Shown here: positions 19,170 to 29,032 of the stretch, piece by piece
Layout: every line of letters begins with the position of its first letter
How positions within the stretch are numbered: position 1 is the stretch's first letter
NCBI RefSeq assembly: GCF_018736045.1
Contig: NZ_CP076132.1
Span: forward strand, 4,015,501-4,079,500
Direction: 5' to 3'
Length of the DNA: 64,000 bases
Origin: Flammeovirga yaeyamensis
Lineage (GTDB): Bacteria; Bacteroidota; Bacteroidia; Cytophagales; Flammeovirgaceae
Notes under the pieces: generated by a model
The model's database searches: none
Seen by the model: the letters and a program-made list of their open reading frames with translations, nothing else
What the model was told of the DNA's origin: nothing
Position numbers and translations under genes: made by a program

Positions 19170-21953
19170 ATGAAACAATTTAACGAACGAACACTCTATT
19201 TTATTAGCTTATTATTACTTCTCATCTCAATACAAACTGAAACCAAAGGAAATTATTCTGATGAATTTCTATTTGAGATAAGTCCACCGATTGAGTTGTA
19301 TGAAAGTCAGGTTTACCAAGCCGAAAAAATCAATTGGGACGTGAGTATTGCTCCTAAAGGGTTTGTCTATTTTGCCAACGAACAAGGTTTGTTAGAATTT
19401 GATGGCGAAAGGTGGACGCTCTACCCTACCAAATACAATTTAAGGTGTGTCTATGCCACAGATAATTTGATTTATGTGGGTGGAAAGAAAACGGCAGGAT
19501 ATTTTAAAAGAATAAATGGTAAACTCGAATATCATAGTATAAAAGCCTTTCCAAAATCTGAAGAAGAATACTGGAAAATTTTTAAATATAAAGATCAATT
19601 GGTCTTTCAAACCTTTTCTGATATCTATCTTTTAACATCAAAAGGTGAGGTAAGAATGATAGATGCCGCTTTTACTACCTATGCCTACCCTACCGATCAT
19701 AATATTATCTTCCATTTGGTAGAAAATGATGTGATCACTTACAATCCTAAAACATTTGTTAAAACTAGAATCAAATTCCCTCATGTAAAAAACAGTAAAA
19801 TACAGTTTATCGATCAGATAAATGCTGATGAAATCCTTTTGGGTGAAGTAAGTCATGGGTTATTTGTTCTGAAAAATGGTAACATAAAACCGATAAAGAA
19901 TAAACTATCGGAACAGTTAAGAAAATACCGCATCAATAAAGGAATTAAAATCGGTAAAGAAACCTACGCTTTTGCCACTTTTGATGGAGGTGTAATTGTG
20001 GGCGATTTAGGTGGGAATATTCATTATCATATCCATACCAATAACGGACTAAAAAATAACAGAATACATGGTTTGGCCTATAAAAATGGCTATTTATGGA
20101 TTGCTTCAGGGAATGGAATTGCACTTTGTGATCTTAACTCGCCGGTAGAATTAATAAAAGATACTCAAAATAAGCTGGGGAAAATTATAGATTTAATTAG
20201 CAACGATGATGGGTATTATGTAGCAACCAACAAAGGTGTCTTTAGAGCGACAAGAACACAGAATAATTTTCATCGATTTAAATTATTATTGGAAACAAGA
20301 GGTCAGGCTTGGAAACTATTTAAAGTCGAAGATCATATTTTATGTGGTCATAGTCATGGACTGTTTAAACTCCATGAAAATTCGGTTGAAAAGATAAACG
20401 ATATCCGTGGTTTAAGTAATGTGATTATCCCTCCTGAATCCAAAAACGTCATTATTGCCAGTAATTTTAATGGATTAGCGTTTTTCAATTTCAAAAATGA
20501 AAAATGGGGAAACGATGTAAATCATTATCTCGGGGGCATTATCATTAAGAATATATTTGCCCTTTCCTCTCATAAGTTTCTGATTTCCACATTCGAGAAT
20601 ACGCTTTATAAAATCACTTTTAATAAAGATTATTCTGAACTTATTGAAAATCGAAAGTATCAGTTAGACGAATGGAATGCAGATATCAGTAGAATTCAGC
20701 TTACCAAATACAACGATTCTCTGATTGTCTTGACGGGCAAAAAGGACAATTACCTCTTTAAGAACAATCAGCTCAATGCACTTTCTGAGGAATGGGATCA
20801 TATTTCTTATTTATCGCCAGAAATAAATGGGAAATACTTAGCAGTAAAGAATAAGTCCATCGGATTGTTTTCTGATAAATGGCACCCGCTCGAAAGTTCT
20901 ATCAGTAAGTTGGGGGAAAATTTGGTTTACCGCTTTAATAAAATCTCTAAAATTGATGAAGTGATATTTGGTATTTTACTAACGAACGGCATCGCATTTA
21001 TCAATTCAGAAAAGTTGGAAAGTTTACAAGAGAATGACTTGAAGGTAGAAATCGTCAACTATCAGTTTTTTGATGAAAAGAATAATAAACTGGCCAAAAG
21101 TATTGATATCAATGATATACCAGCTAATTACAATTCTGTCCAATTCGATCTAACTGATTTTCAATGGAACAATTCACCTGTTTTCGAATATCGTCTGACT
21201 AATCATCATCAGCAATGGCAAGACACGGAGGAGAATAGTATCACTATTCAGAATCTAAGAAGTGGGGAGTACGACTTGATGGTTAGAATTAAGGGGAGTA
21301 CCAACATAAAACGTTTTTCTTTTACCATTGCCCCTAGATGGTATCAGTCGAAAATTGCTTATGGAATTTACTTTTTGATTATTCTGCTTTTAGGCATTTC
21401 CATCTACCGATTCCATTTGATGTTGCTGAGAAAACAAAAACTAAAAATGCTATTACATGAGCGTTCTTATTTAAATCAGATGCGATTAATGATTGAAAAC
21501 CAGAAGCTATCCGAACAAAAAATACAGTTGAATAAACAGGTCCATCACAACGAAAATAAGCTGACGCAACTATTGTTGGATAAAGAAAAACAGGAGGAGA
21601 TTATCAATAAGATAGATAAGGAAATTAATAGCATTAAAAGAGACAAAGTGATCATCAAGTCCTCTGAATTGGGAAAGATTAATCGAATTATTGAGAAAAA
21701 GGCACTGCTTTCGGAGAATAATATTTTCGTACAATACGATCGCTTTTTCAAAGCTTTATCAGAAAAACATCCCAATTTAAAAGAGGGCGATTTAAAACTT
21801 TGTGGCTATATTCTAGTGAATAAAAGTTCCAAAGAAATCGCCCCGCTTTTTAATATTACCGAAAGAAGTGTGGAACTGAAAAGGTACCGCCTAAGAAAGA
21901 AATTAGGTTTAGAAAAAGGTGTTACGCTGCAAGATTACCTAAAATCGATTTAG
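19170..21953 (+). CDS. Membrane-bound transcriptional regulator: periplasmic propeller, Y_Y_Y domain, LuxR-type HTH
   Basis: A 927-residue one-component sensor-regulator. After a signal peptide come propeller-type repeats (about 60-600; repeated phrases such as GYLWIASGNGIALCDL), a Y_Y_Y beta-sandwich (about 640-720, with FEYRLTNHHQQW), one membrane helix (about 728-747), a long coiled coil (about 757-850) and a C-terminal helix-turn-helix of LuxR type (about 870-925; SSKEIAPLFNITERSVELKR). There is no histidine kinase or receiver domain, so it is not a hybrid two-component system. It probably senses a glycan fragment outside and acts on PUL promoters from the membrane. It has a paralogue in the adjacent, convergent gene, overlapping it by 4 bases. 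Confidence 0.88.
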   Translation: MKQFNERTLYFISLLLLLISIQTETKGNYSDEFLFEISPPIELYESQVYQAEKINWDVSIAPKGFVYFANEQGLLEFDGERWTLYPTKYNLRCVYATDNLIYVGGKKTAGYFKRINGKLEYHSIKAFPKSEEEYWKIFKYKDQLVFQTFSDIYLLTSKGEVRMIDAAFTTYAYPTDHNIIFHLVENDVITYNPKTFVKTRIKFPHVKNSKIQFIDQINADEILLGEVSHGLFVLKNGNIKPIKNKLSEQLRKYRINKGIKIGKETYAFATFDGGVIVGDLGGNIHYHIHTNNGLKNNRIHGLAYKNGYLWIASGNGIALCDLNSPVELIKDTQNKLGKIIDLISNDDGYYVATNKGVFRATRTQNNFHRFKLLLETRGQAWKLFKVEDHILCGHSHGLFKLHENSVEKINDIRGLSNVIIPPESKNVIIASNFNGLAFFNFKNEKWGNDVNHYLGGIIIKNIFALSSHKFLISTFENTLYKITFNKDYSELIENRKYQLDEWNADISRIQLTKYNDSLIVLTGKKDNYLFKNNQLNALSEEWDHISYLSPEINGKYLAVKNKSIGLFSDKWHPLESSISKLGENLVYRFNKISKIDEVIFGILLTNGIAFINSEKLESLQENDLKVEIVNYQFFDEKNNKLAKSIDINDIPANYNSVQFDLTDFQWNNSPVFEYRLTNHHQQWQDTEENSITIQNLRSGEYDLMVRIKGSTNIKRFSFTIAPRWYQSKIAYGIYFLIILLLGISIYRFHLMLLRKQKLKMLLHERSYLNQMRLMIENQKLSEQKIQLNKQVHHNENKLTQLLLDKEKQEEIINKIDKEINSIKRDKVIIKSSELGKINRIIEKKALLSENNIFVQYDRFFKALSEKHPNLKEGDLKLCGYILVNKSSKEIAPLFNITERSVELKRYRLRKKLGLEKGVTLQDYLKSI

Positions 21954-24742
21954 AACGAACTGATGTATTCGGTGAGGTTAACAGATCGATCCAATTGCAT
22001 TTTTTTCCTTAAACGATAACGCTTTAAATCAACACTTTGAGGGGTAATGTTAAACAATCTGGACAATTCTTTGGAAGACAAATTTATTTTAAGATAGGTA
22101 CACAGTTTTAAATCTTCTTTTGTCAGATTAGGATGTTTACTCTTTAGGTTATCAAAGAATCCGGGGTGAAGCTTTTTGAAGCTCGCCTCGAAGACCAACC
22201 AATTTTCAATATCATTGTATTTTGAGTTGAGGATGGTGTTCATCTTTTTGATCAACCCATTTTTATTCTGGTGTTTCACTTCATCGTAAGTCACCACTTC
22301 CTCTTTTAGCTCATTTATAATTTCTTTGTTTTTGATATTGTTGGCAATCATTTCCGATAGACTTTCGTCTTTATCCAACAATTCAATTTTAAGGTTTTTC
22401 GATTTGATGACCTCAATTTCTCTTTTATTTCTTTCCCTCTGAATATTCAGATCTTTTCGCTTTAAAATGAGCATCTTTTTTCTTTCCCATCGAATATAAA
22501 ATCTGATGCCGAGGATTAGAAAATAGATCGCCCCTATAATCAAAAGCGCATACACTACTAAAAGAGTATTTGATAAATACCAAGGTCGAAGAATTCTAAA
22601 CGTATAATTTGTCTGCAACTGGGAAGTATTGTCTTTAATCATAAAAGTATACTCCCCATAAGGTAAATTCTGATAACTCATCTCTGCTTTTTCCTCAACA
22701 TTTACCCAATCGGCATCAATTCCAGTTAACTTAACGCTATAGTTAACCTTCTCAAAATAATTTTTTGTAGAGAATTCGATTTTCACCGAATTGTAATCAA
22801 ATGGTATTTCTTTGGTGGAACCGTTATAAATTTCTTTGTTCCAAACATCAGAAAAATAAATTCCTCTTACCTCTGGAGGAGAAAAGGCATAATGATAATC
22901 TTCTAAATCCTGAGGTTTAAAAATTCCTACTCCCTTGGTAAAGGACATCAATAAATGCTCATCGTCTAGCTGACTAATATTCTCATAACCATAAACTTGT
23001 CGCTGTACTAATTCGGAAAGGGAATTCTCTAAAGGAACAAGCGTATTATCTTCATAATGATACAATTGCAATTTTCCTTCTGATGCGATAAGCGTATATC
23101 CGTTTACTTCTGGAGAAACTTGCTGTAAAGATTTAAAGGGAAACTGCTTTTTCTTTCCATCAATATCAATTAATCGATTCGAAGTAGAGAGTAATTGATG
23201 ATTCCCCAAAGTAAATAGTTGGTATTCGTTGAATCTTGAGCCACAACTATCTCCAAATACTTTTTCGATGTTCATCAATTGCTGACCATCTTTTGATAAC
23301 TCAATTTTAAAAACTTCTTTTCCTTCATCTGTACAATACAAAGTGGAATCGTTGGCTTCTAAAATTGATTTTGTCAGTGTATTTATTGATAAAATTGGAT
23401 ACCCAAACTCCCATCGCCCATTTCTTTTTTCCCAAATATTCAACCCTCTGTAACTTGTTTGATACATACGGTTTGGAAAAAGTTGACTCTTTAGAAAAGT
23501 GTAACCACCTCCATTTCTCCATCTTCTTTCAAAGTTGGGTGTGATCTCAAAAATTCCACGATTATGCCCGCAAAACAATTGATTTTCTACCTGGGTTAAA
23601 CTCCACACTTGTCCATCTGAATCCACCAATTTTGTGAACGTAATTTGTGGACTATCAATATCTTGATCGGTAAAATACACTCCTTGATTTGTGCCTACAT
23701 ACAGCTTTCCATTAAAGTTTTCTGCATCGTGAACCGTTCCCAATTCTGCCAATGGATCGTTGATAAAACGTACAGGATATTTAAGGTTTACCTTGGCCAA
23801 ACCCACATCTGTTCCTACCCAAAGCAGGCCATCTTTATGAAACAATGAATAAATTCGATTACTGCTTAATCCATTTTTTGAATTGATAATATATTGGATT
23901 TTACCGGTGATGATATTCCCAATAATTAACCCTTTATCAAGTGTTCCGAAAGCATAATTTCCTTCATTGTCTAAAGGTGTTGCCGCATTTAGTCGACCTT
24001 CTTTAATGAAATCTGATAATTCTTTGGGAGCTTGAGTGAGTTCTCCATTTCTGAAGAAATACAGTCCATTCAATTCGGTTCCAATCACCAAACCTTCAGG
24101 TGTTTCGTGTATGTATTTTACGATCCACTTTTTAAACTGAGGATGGGCAATAATGGAGATTACTTTTCGATTATTCGAAAGTTTGATGTTGTTGTAAAGA
24201 TTTTGGTAGTAGAACTGATCTTTTGTAGCGTTCAGGTAAGCAAAGGAAATGTTCCCTTCGGTCATTTGTCGATACGTAATCACATTGGACTGAAGGTGAT
24301 AAAAGTACAAACCATCAAAAGCTTGATAAACGATTTGATTGTTGATGACAAACGACTTCCAAATCACGTCGTTCATCTCTTCTTTTGCTTTAATACTATA
24401 ATATCGAAGGGCGGCATTCTCTTTTTTAAAATACCCCATAATATTAATACCGCCCACATAAATAACATTATCATGAATCGTTACCGTATGTAAAGGAGCG
24501 TCGGTTGGATGCAAAATGCATCGTTCTCCATCAAATTCTAAAAGACCAAGTGTATTGGCCATATACATCACGCCATCATCTCCTTGAGCAATACACCAAT
24601 TTTGTTGTTCGGCTTTGTATTCCGCCTTATCATAATAAGTAATCTGAGGAGAAGTGTATAATTTTATTTCATCTTGTGCAATACAAAAGAAGTTGATCAT
24701 CAGCACAATTGAGAAAGTAAAAAACGTAAATTGGTTTTTCAT
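21950..24742 (-). CDS. Paralogous membrane-bound propeller/Y_Y_Y/LuxR-type regulator
   Basis: The 930-residue product has the same architecture as its neighbour: signal peptide (to about 22), propeller repeats (GLLWVGTDVGLAKVNL), Y_Y_Y region (about 635-715, NYSVKLTGIDADW), membrane helix (about 724-748), coiled coil and HTH (about 875-928; SSKELSRLFNITPQSVDLKR). The DNA-recognition helices of the two proteins are nearly alike (ERSVELKRYRLRKK versus PQSVDLKRYRLRKK), while the sensor parts differ. Its stop codon TAA and the neighbour's TAG share the sequence TTAG at 21950-21953. It probably controls GH3 and/or the susCD operon; which sensor controls which promoter cannot be told. Confidence 0.88.
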   Translation of the reverse strand: MKNQFTFFTFSIVLMINFFCIAQDEIKLYTSPQITYYDKAEYKAEQQNWCIAQGDDGVMYMANTLGLLEFDGERCILHPTDAPLHTVTIHDNVIYVGGINIMGYFKKENAALRYYSIKAKEEMNDVIWKSFVINNQIVYQAFDGLYFYHLQSNVITYRQMTEGNISFAYLNATKDQFYYQNLYNNIKLSNNRKVISIIAHPQFKKWIVKYIHETPEGLVIGTELNGLYFFRNGELTQAPKELSDFIKEGRLNAATPLDNEGNYAFGTLDKGLIIGNIITGKIQYIINSKNGLSSNRIYSLFHKDGLLWVGTDVGLAKVNLKYPVRFINDPLAELGTVHDAENFNGKLYVGTNQGVYFTDQDIDSPQITFTKLVDSDGQVWSLTQVENQLFCGHNRGIFEITPNFERRWRNGGGYTFLKSQLFPNRMYQTSYRGLNIWEKRNGRWEFGYPILSINTLTKSILEANDSTLYCTDEGKEVFKIELSKDGQQLMNIEKVFGDSCGSRFNEYQLFTLGNHQLLSTSNRLIDIDGKKKQFPFKSLQQVSPEVNGYTLIASEGKLQLYHYEDNTLVPLENSLSELVQRQVYGYENISQLDDEHLLMSFTKGVGIFKPQDLEDYHYAFSPPEVRGIYFSDVWNKEIYNGSTKEIPFDYNSVKIEFSTKNYFEKVNYSVKLTGIDADWVNVEEKAEMSYQNLPYGEYTFMIKDNTSQLQTNYTFRILRPWYLSNTLLVVYALLIIGAIYFLILGIRFYIRWERKKMLILKRKDLNIQRERNKREIEVIKSKNLKIELLDKDESLSEMIANNIKNKEIINELKEEVVTYDEVKHQNKNGLIKKMNTILNSKYNDIENWLVFEASFKKLHPGFFDNLKSKHPNLTKEDLKLCTYLKINLSSKELSRLFNITPQSVDLKRYRLRKKMQLDRSVNLTEYISSF

Positions 24743-24871
24743 TGTTGGTTAGTCGTTTCTTATTAGCATTCAAAAATATATAGTAAAATGATCAAACAAG
24801 AGATATTTAATCTTTTTAAAACTAAAAGTATGCAGTTGTCTATTTTTTCGTTAAAAATTTAGGATTCTGAG

Positions 24872-24905
24872 AAAAAACTAAGCAGCGAAATATTTCGCTA
24901 CTCAG
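24872..24905 (-). terminator. Terminator downstream of the GH3 gene
   Basis: On the minus strand a 14-bp stem (CTGAGTAGCGAAAT with ATTTCGCTGCTTAG, two G-T wobbles) closes on itself around the perfect palindrome AGCGAAATATTTCGCT and is followed by TTTTTT. It lies about 40 bases after the GH3 stop. Confidence 0.8.
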
Positions 24906-24945
24906 TTCGAGAATTTAATTTATTTACTACCTAATGAACTAAATA

Positions 24946-27219
24946 TTATTCAGTATAATTTAATTGCATCAAGTTGCCATCGTATTCTGCATGAGGAGCA
25001 ATCCAAATATTGAATTTACCTTCTTCAGTGACTTTATTCATGTCAATGTCTAGGATAGCCAACATCTCTGGAGTAATCTCAAATTGAACATCAATAGTTT
25101 GCCCTTTTTGAATCGATAACTTTTCAAACCCTTTTAACGATTTAATTGGTTGTGCAACAGAAGCTGCTACATCTTGAATGTATAATTGAACAATCTCTTC
25201 ACCATCAACATCACTTTCGTTGGTAACTTTTATGCTTGCCGTTACTTTACCATTTGCAGATAAAGTAGTGTTCGAAAGTTTTGCATCGTGGTATTTAAAT
25301 GTTGAATAGCTCAAACCATATCCGAAAGGATAAAGCGGCGAATTCGGAACGTCTAAATAGAATGATGTATAATCTTTTGGATCTGAATGATCGTGAGGTC
25401 TACCTGTATTTAGTGTGTTATAATAAATTGGAATCTGACCTACATTTCTTGGGAAAGTCATGGTTAACTTCGCCGACGGGTTATAATCGCCTGATAAGAT
25501 ATTGGCAATAGCGTCTCCAGCTTTAATACCAGGGTACCATGCCTCTACAATGGCATCAACATTTTCGTCTTCCCACGATAAATCCAATGGTCTACCGTTT
25601 AACAATACCAAGACGATCTTCTTTCCTGTTTTCTTTACTGCTCTTAGTAATTCTTTTTGAGCCAATGGAATTTGAATGTCCGTACGGCTAGCTGCTTCTC
25701 CAGACCAGTTAAAATCCTCGCCCAATGCCATAATTACTAAGTCGCTATTTTTAGCCACTGCTACTGCTTTGTTTATTTCCTTACGGTCAACATCACCTGT
25801 TAAGGTCGCACCTTGAGCATATGTAAACTTGGCATTTTTATATTTTTCTGTCAGTCCTTCGTACACAGTTGTCGATAAACGACGGTCACCTTGAATCGCC
25901 CATTCACCATTTAAACTTCTTCTTTCTTTAATCATTGGTCCGATTAAAGCAACACGCTTAGAAGTAGTTGATGCTAACGGGAGTACTTTTTCGTTTTTAA
26001 GCAAGACGATCGAACGTTCAGCATTTTTAAGTGCCTCTGCCAAGAACTCTGGCTTCATTGTATTTTCTTTCTCTCTTTTTTCGTCTAAGTATTTGAAAGG
26101 ATCATCAAATAGTCCAAGTAAAAACTTAAGCTCTAGCATTCTTGATGCTGCTACGTTAATTTGCTCTTCCGTTACTTTACCTTCGTCCAATAAAGTCTTC
26201 AAATGTTGAATGAAAGCAGCTCCATTCATATCCATATCAATACCAGCGTTTAATGCTTTGTTTGCCGCTTCTTTCAAGTCTTGAGCATAACCGTGAGGCA
26301 CCAATTCGTTGATTGCTGTGTAATCTGTTACTACACCTCCTTTAAAGTTCCACTCGTCTCTAAGAATGTCTTTAAAGATATATTTGTTTCCAGTTGCAGG
26401 TACTCCGTTTAATGTATTGAATGAAGTCATGAATGTAGCCACTCCATTATCTACTGCTGATTTGAAAGGAGGTAAATACGTTTCACGAAGCGTTCTATCC
26501 GACATGTCTACAGAGTGATAGTCTCTACCAGCTAAACCTGCACCGTACCCTACAAAGTGTTTAGCACAAGCCAACATCGTATGAGGATCTGAGAAGTCTT
26601 TATAAGACGAAATTCCTTGATAACCTTTTACTTTTGCTGCTGCTACTAGGTTGGTGAAATACACATCTTCTCCTGCACTTTCCATCACTCTGCCCCATCT
26701 TGGATCTCTCGAAATATCGATCATAGGTGCAAAAGTCCAACATAAACCTGCTGCAGTAGCTTCTATTGCTGAAATACGAGCACTCTTTTCCATCAACTCC
26801 AAATCCCAACTACACGATTCGGCTAAAGGCATTGGGAATGTTGTTTTAAAACCGTGGATCACATCCGCTGCAAAAAGAATAGGAATCTTTAAACGTGAAT
26901 GTTTTAGTGCATGTTCCTGAAGTTGTCTTAAGCCTTTTGCTCCAACAACATTGAACATACTTCCTACCTGACCCTTATCCATGTACTCCTTAAAGTCATC
27001 GTTAATTTGAGGTCCGGTAACTGTACCCTGTCCAGAGAATTGTGTCAGCTGACCAATCTTCTCTTCGATGGTCATTAATGACAAAAGTGAATCTACTTTA
27101 GCTTCTATTGATGCATCACCACTATAACTTTTCCAAGCTGTATTTGATGATTTATTTTGACACCCAAGAAGAAAAATACTTAAGCTATAAAGTATTACTT
27201 TAATTGATAGTAGTCGCAT
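24946..27219 (-). CDS. bglX: Glycoside hydrolase family 3 (beta-glucosidase-type, BglX-like)
   Basis: A 757-residue exo-acting glycosidase. It begins with a lipobox LLGC (Cys20). The GH3 N-terminal barrel (about 40-370) shows GRVMESAGED, KHFVGYGAGLAGRDYHSVDM and the nucleophile Asp299 in GGVVTDYTAI. The C-terminal sandwich domain (about 400-620, with VIMALGEDFNWSGEAASR near the acid/base region) and a fibronectin-III-like domain (about 670-750) follow. Length and motif order match BglX of periplasmic GH3. It should release terminal beta-linked sugars from oligosaccharides imported by the neighbouring SusCD. It has its own terminator and a gap of about 200 bases from the regulator gene, so it is a separate transcript of the same locus. 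The substrate linkage is not certain. Confidence 0.92.
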   Translation of the reverse strand: MRLLSIKVILYSLSIFLLGCQNKSSNTAWKSYSGDASIEAKVDSLLSLMTIEEKIGQLTQFSGQGTVTGPQINDDFKEYMDKGQVGSMFNVVGAKGLRQLQEHALKHSRLKIPILFAADVIHGFKTTFPMPLAESCSWDLELMEKSARISAIEATAAGLCWTFAPMIDISRDPRWGRVMESAGEDVYFTNLVAAAKVKGYQGISSYKDFSDPHTMLACAKHFVGYGAGLAGRDYHSVDMSDRTLRETYLPPFKSAVDNGVATFMTSFNTLNGVPATGNKYIFKDILRDEWNFKGGVVTDYTAINELVPHGYAQDLKEAANKALNAGIDMDMNGAAFIQHLKTLLDEGKVTEEQINVAASRMLELKFLLGLFDDPFKYLDEKREKENTMKPEFLAEALKNAERSIVLLKNEKVLPLASTTSKRVALIGPMIKERRSLNGEWAIQGDRRLSTTVYEGLTEKYKNAKFTYAQGATLTGDVDRKEINKAVAVAKNSDLVIMALGEDFNWSGEAASRTDIQIPLAQKELLRAVKKTGKKIVLVLLNGRPLDLSWEDENVDAIVEAWYPGIKAGDAIANILSGDYNPSAKLTMTFPRNVGQIPIYYNTLNTGRPHDHSDPKDYTSFYLDVPNSPLYPFGYGLSYSTFKYHDAKLSNTTLSANGKVTASIKVTNESDVDGEEIVQLYIQDVAASVAQPIKSLKGFEKLSIQKGQTIDVQFEITPEMLAILDIDMNKVTEEGKFNIWIAPHAEYDGNLMQLNYTE

Positions 27220-27287
27220 TGTAAATTTATTTATATGATATTTCCACTACTCATCTTAAATTAGATGATCAGATCATTGCGTTTGAC

Positions 27288-27306
27288 TTGTGTAAATATC
27301 ACACAA
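27288..27306. repeat. Inverted repeat TTGTGT-N7-ACACAA upstream of GH3
   Basis: A perfect 6-bp dyad with a 7-base spacer lies about 70 bases upstream of the GH3 start (27219). A second small dyad, ATGATC-A-GATCAT, lies at 27265-27277. Either could be an operator for the PUL regulators; this is positional inference. Confidence 0.35.
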
Positions 27307-27307
27307 A

Positions 27308-27355
27308 CAAAAAGAGATGAATAATATCGATATACATCAAAATATTATCATCTCT
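27308..27355 (-). terminator. Terminator downstream of the M20 peptidase gene
   Basis: On the minus strand AGAGATGATAATAT pairs with ATATTATTCATCTCT (one bulged base) across a 14-base loop and is followed by TTTTTG. It lies about 107 bases after the M20 stop at 27462. Confidence 0.65.
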
Positions 27356-27461
27356 AAAATTCATTTCAACTCATTACCTACCAAGTACTTACAATCATTT
27401 CACAGCTTCTTAATTATAAGTGATGATAAGATTAAATATTATCATTTACTTCCTAAAAACA

Positions 27462-28913
27462 TCACATCTCATCTGCATTTCGAATGACTTGTTCGTAGAA
27501 GCGAATACTATTTTTAAACTCTTCGACTCCTATCTTCTCATTGATACCATGGAAAGATTTAATATTCTCTTTATTCAATGTAAATGGACAAAATCGCAAT
27601 ACGTTCTCAGAAACTGAGGTAAAATAACGAGAATCTGATGCTGCAATCATGATATAGGGAGATACCACTACATCTCCGAATACTTCTCGTATCGATCTAT
27701 CTAATAATTTATAGGCTGGGTGATTTGGATCAGAAACAGCAGGTGGTTCTGAACGATCAAGTATCTTAATTTTTATCCTTTTATCGTTTACAGTATTGGT
27801 GATTTTAGCGACAACAGATTCTACAGATTCTCCAGGAATGATTCTGATGTTCAATACTGCTCTGGCTTGGGTCGGTAAAACATTACTCTTTATCCCTGCC
27901 TCCACAATTGTTGGGGCTACTGTTGTTCTCACCAAAGCATTTGATGATGGCCCTTTTTCATATACCGCCATCAAAACAGGTTCCATTAAGTTGGAGTTCG
28001 CAAATACCGTCTTTAGTGCAAAAGGCATTTCAGGTCCAACATGTTCTATAAAATCGTTTAATGGCTTAGAGATATGCGATGGAAAAGGATTATCGTGAAC
28101 TTTCACCAATGCTTTACTGATCACATCTATTGCCGTTTCTTTCTTTGGCATAGAGGCATGCCCTCCCTCAATTTCCGTAGATAACTCAAGAGTAACGAAC
28201 CCTTTCTCTGTGGTACCAATAAGTGCAACACTTTTTTCCATTCCAGGGACTAATCCCTCCGTCAAGTAACCACCTTCATCCAATACAAACTCCGCTTTTA
28301 CCCCTTTTTGTTTCAAGAAGTGTGCAATTTGCTTTGCTCCGTTAGTTCCCATTACTTCTTCATCATGACCAAAAGAAAGGTAGATCGTCCTTTTCGGTTG
28401 ATATCCCTTCTTGATCATTTCCTCAATCGCTTCTAAAATTCCTATTACCCCAACTTTATCATCAATTGCTCCTCTACCCCAAATATATCCATCCACTATT
28501 TTTCCTTCAAAAGGTGGCTGTTTCCATTTTGGAAGATTCCCCTCAGGGACAGGCACAACATCATAATGCGACATCAAAATGATGGGCTGAAGACTTGTAT
28601 CACTTCCTTTCCAAGTAAACAACATGCTCAAACCACCCAATAATTGTTGGTGTGTATTCTCAAAGGTCTTGGGATAAGTCACTTTCACATAATCCAAGAA
28701 TTTGATAAACTCAGTAGTATCAATGTGATCATCATAAGAGATGGTTTGAATTTGAATAGCTTCTGAAAGGTGGGTGACCGCATCTTCATGAGAAGTTTTG
28801 GCATCTATTTTAGGTTGATCCTGCTGTTTAGAATCAAATGTGACATAATTATAAGTTAAATAGCCTACACCAATAGTCAGCGTACCTAATATAATTCCGA
28901 GAAGCCTTTTCAT
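27462..28913 (-). CDS. M20 family zinc peptidase (carboxypeptidase/deacylase type), membrane-anchored
   Basis: A 483-residue protein with an N-terminal hydrophobic helix (about 4-25) that is a signal or anchor, then the M20 di-zinc site: His116 in SHYDVVP, Asp151 in GAIDDK, the glutamate pair 185-186 in GHDEEV, an aspartate in VLDEGG and a final histidine in SFHGINEK near the C terminus. The dimerisation (lid) domain lies between. It most resembles the PM20D1 / yeast CPS1 branch, which hydrolyses peptides or N-acyl amino acids. Monocistronic by its flanks. The exact substrate is unknown. Confidence 0.88.
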   Translation of the reverse strand: MKRLLGIILGTLTIGVGYLTYNYVTFDSKQQDQPKIDAKTSHEDAVTHLSEAIQIQTISYDDHIDTTEFIKFLDYVKVTYPKTFENTHQQLLGGLSMLFTWKGSDTSLQPIILMSHYDVVPVPEGNLPKWKQPPFEGKIVDGYIWGRGAIDDKVGVIGILEAIEEMIKKGYQPKRTIYLSFGHDEEVMGTNGAKQIAHFLKQKGVKAEFVLDEGGYLTEGLVPGMEKSVALIGTTEKGFVTLELSTEIEGGHASMPKKETAIDVISKALVKVHDNPFPSHISKPLNDFIEHVGPEMPFALKTVFANSNLMEPVLMAVYEKGPSSNALVRTTVAPTIVEAGIKSNVLPTQARAVLNIRIIPGESVESVVAKITNTVNDKRIKIKILDRSEPPAVSDPNHPAYKLLDRSIREVFGDVVVSPYIMIAASDSRYFTSVSENVLRFCPFTLNKENIKSFHGINEKIGVEEFKNSIRFYEQVIRNADEM

Positions 28914-29032
28914 GTGATGAAGTAATAGTTTAAAGTTTTGATGAAGAATTTGCTTTTACTAAGATAATCGAATAAATGATAAATGACTTCTATTCGGAGT
29001 ATTTAATTCGTTGTACGAACTTGATTCTTAAT

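Noticed and set aside
24032-24493. 153-residue plus-strand ORF inside the second regulator gene
   Set aside because: It is antisense to a well-supported propeller domain, has no start context or homology-like pattern, and reads as a shadow frame.
19170-24742. Hybrid two-component systems (HTCS)
   Set aside because: The propeller and Y_Y_Y parts suggested HTCS, but no HisKA, ATPase or receiver motif is present after the membrane helix, only a coiled coil and LuxR-type HTH.
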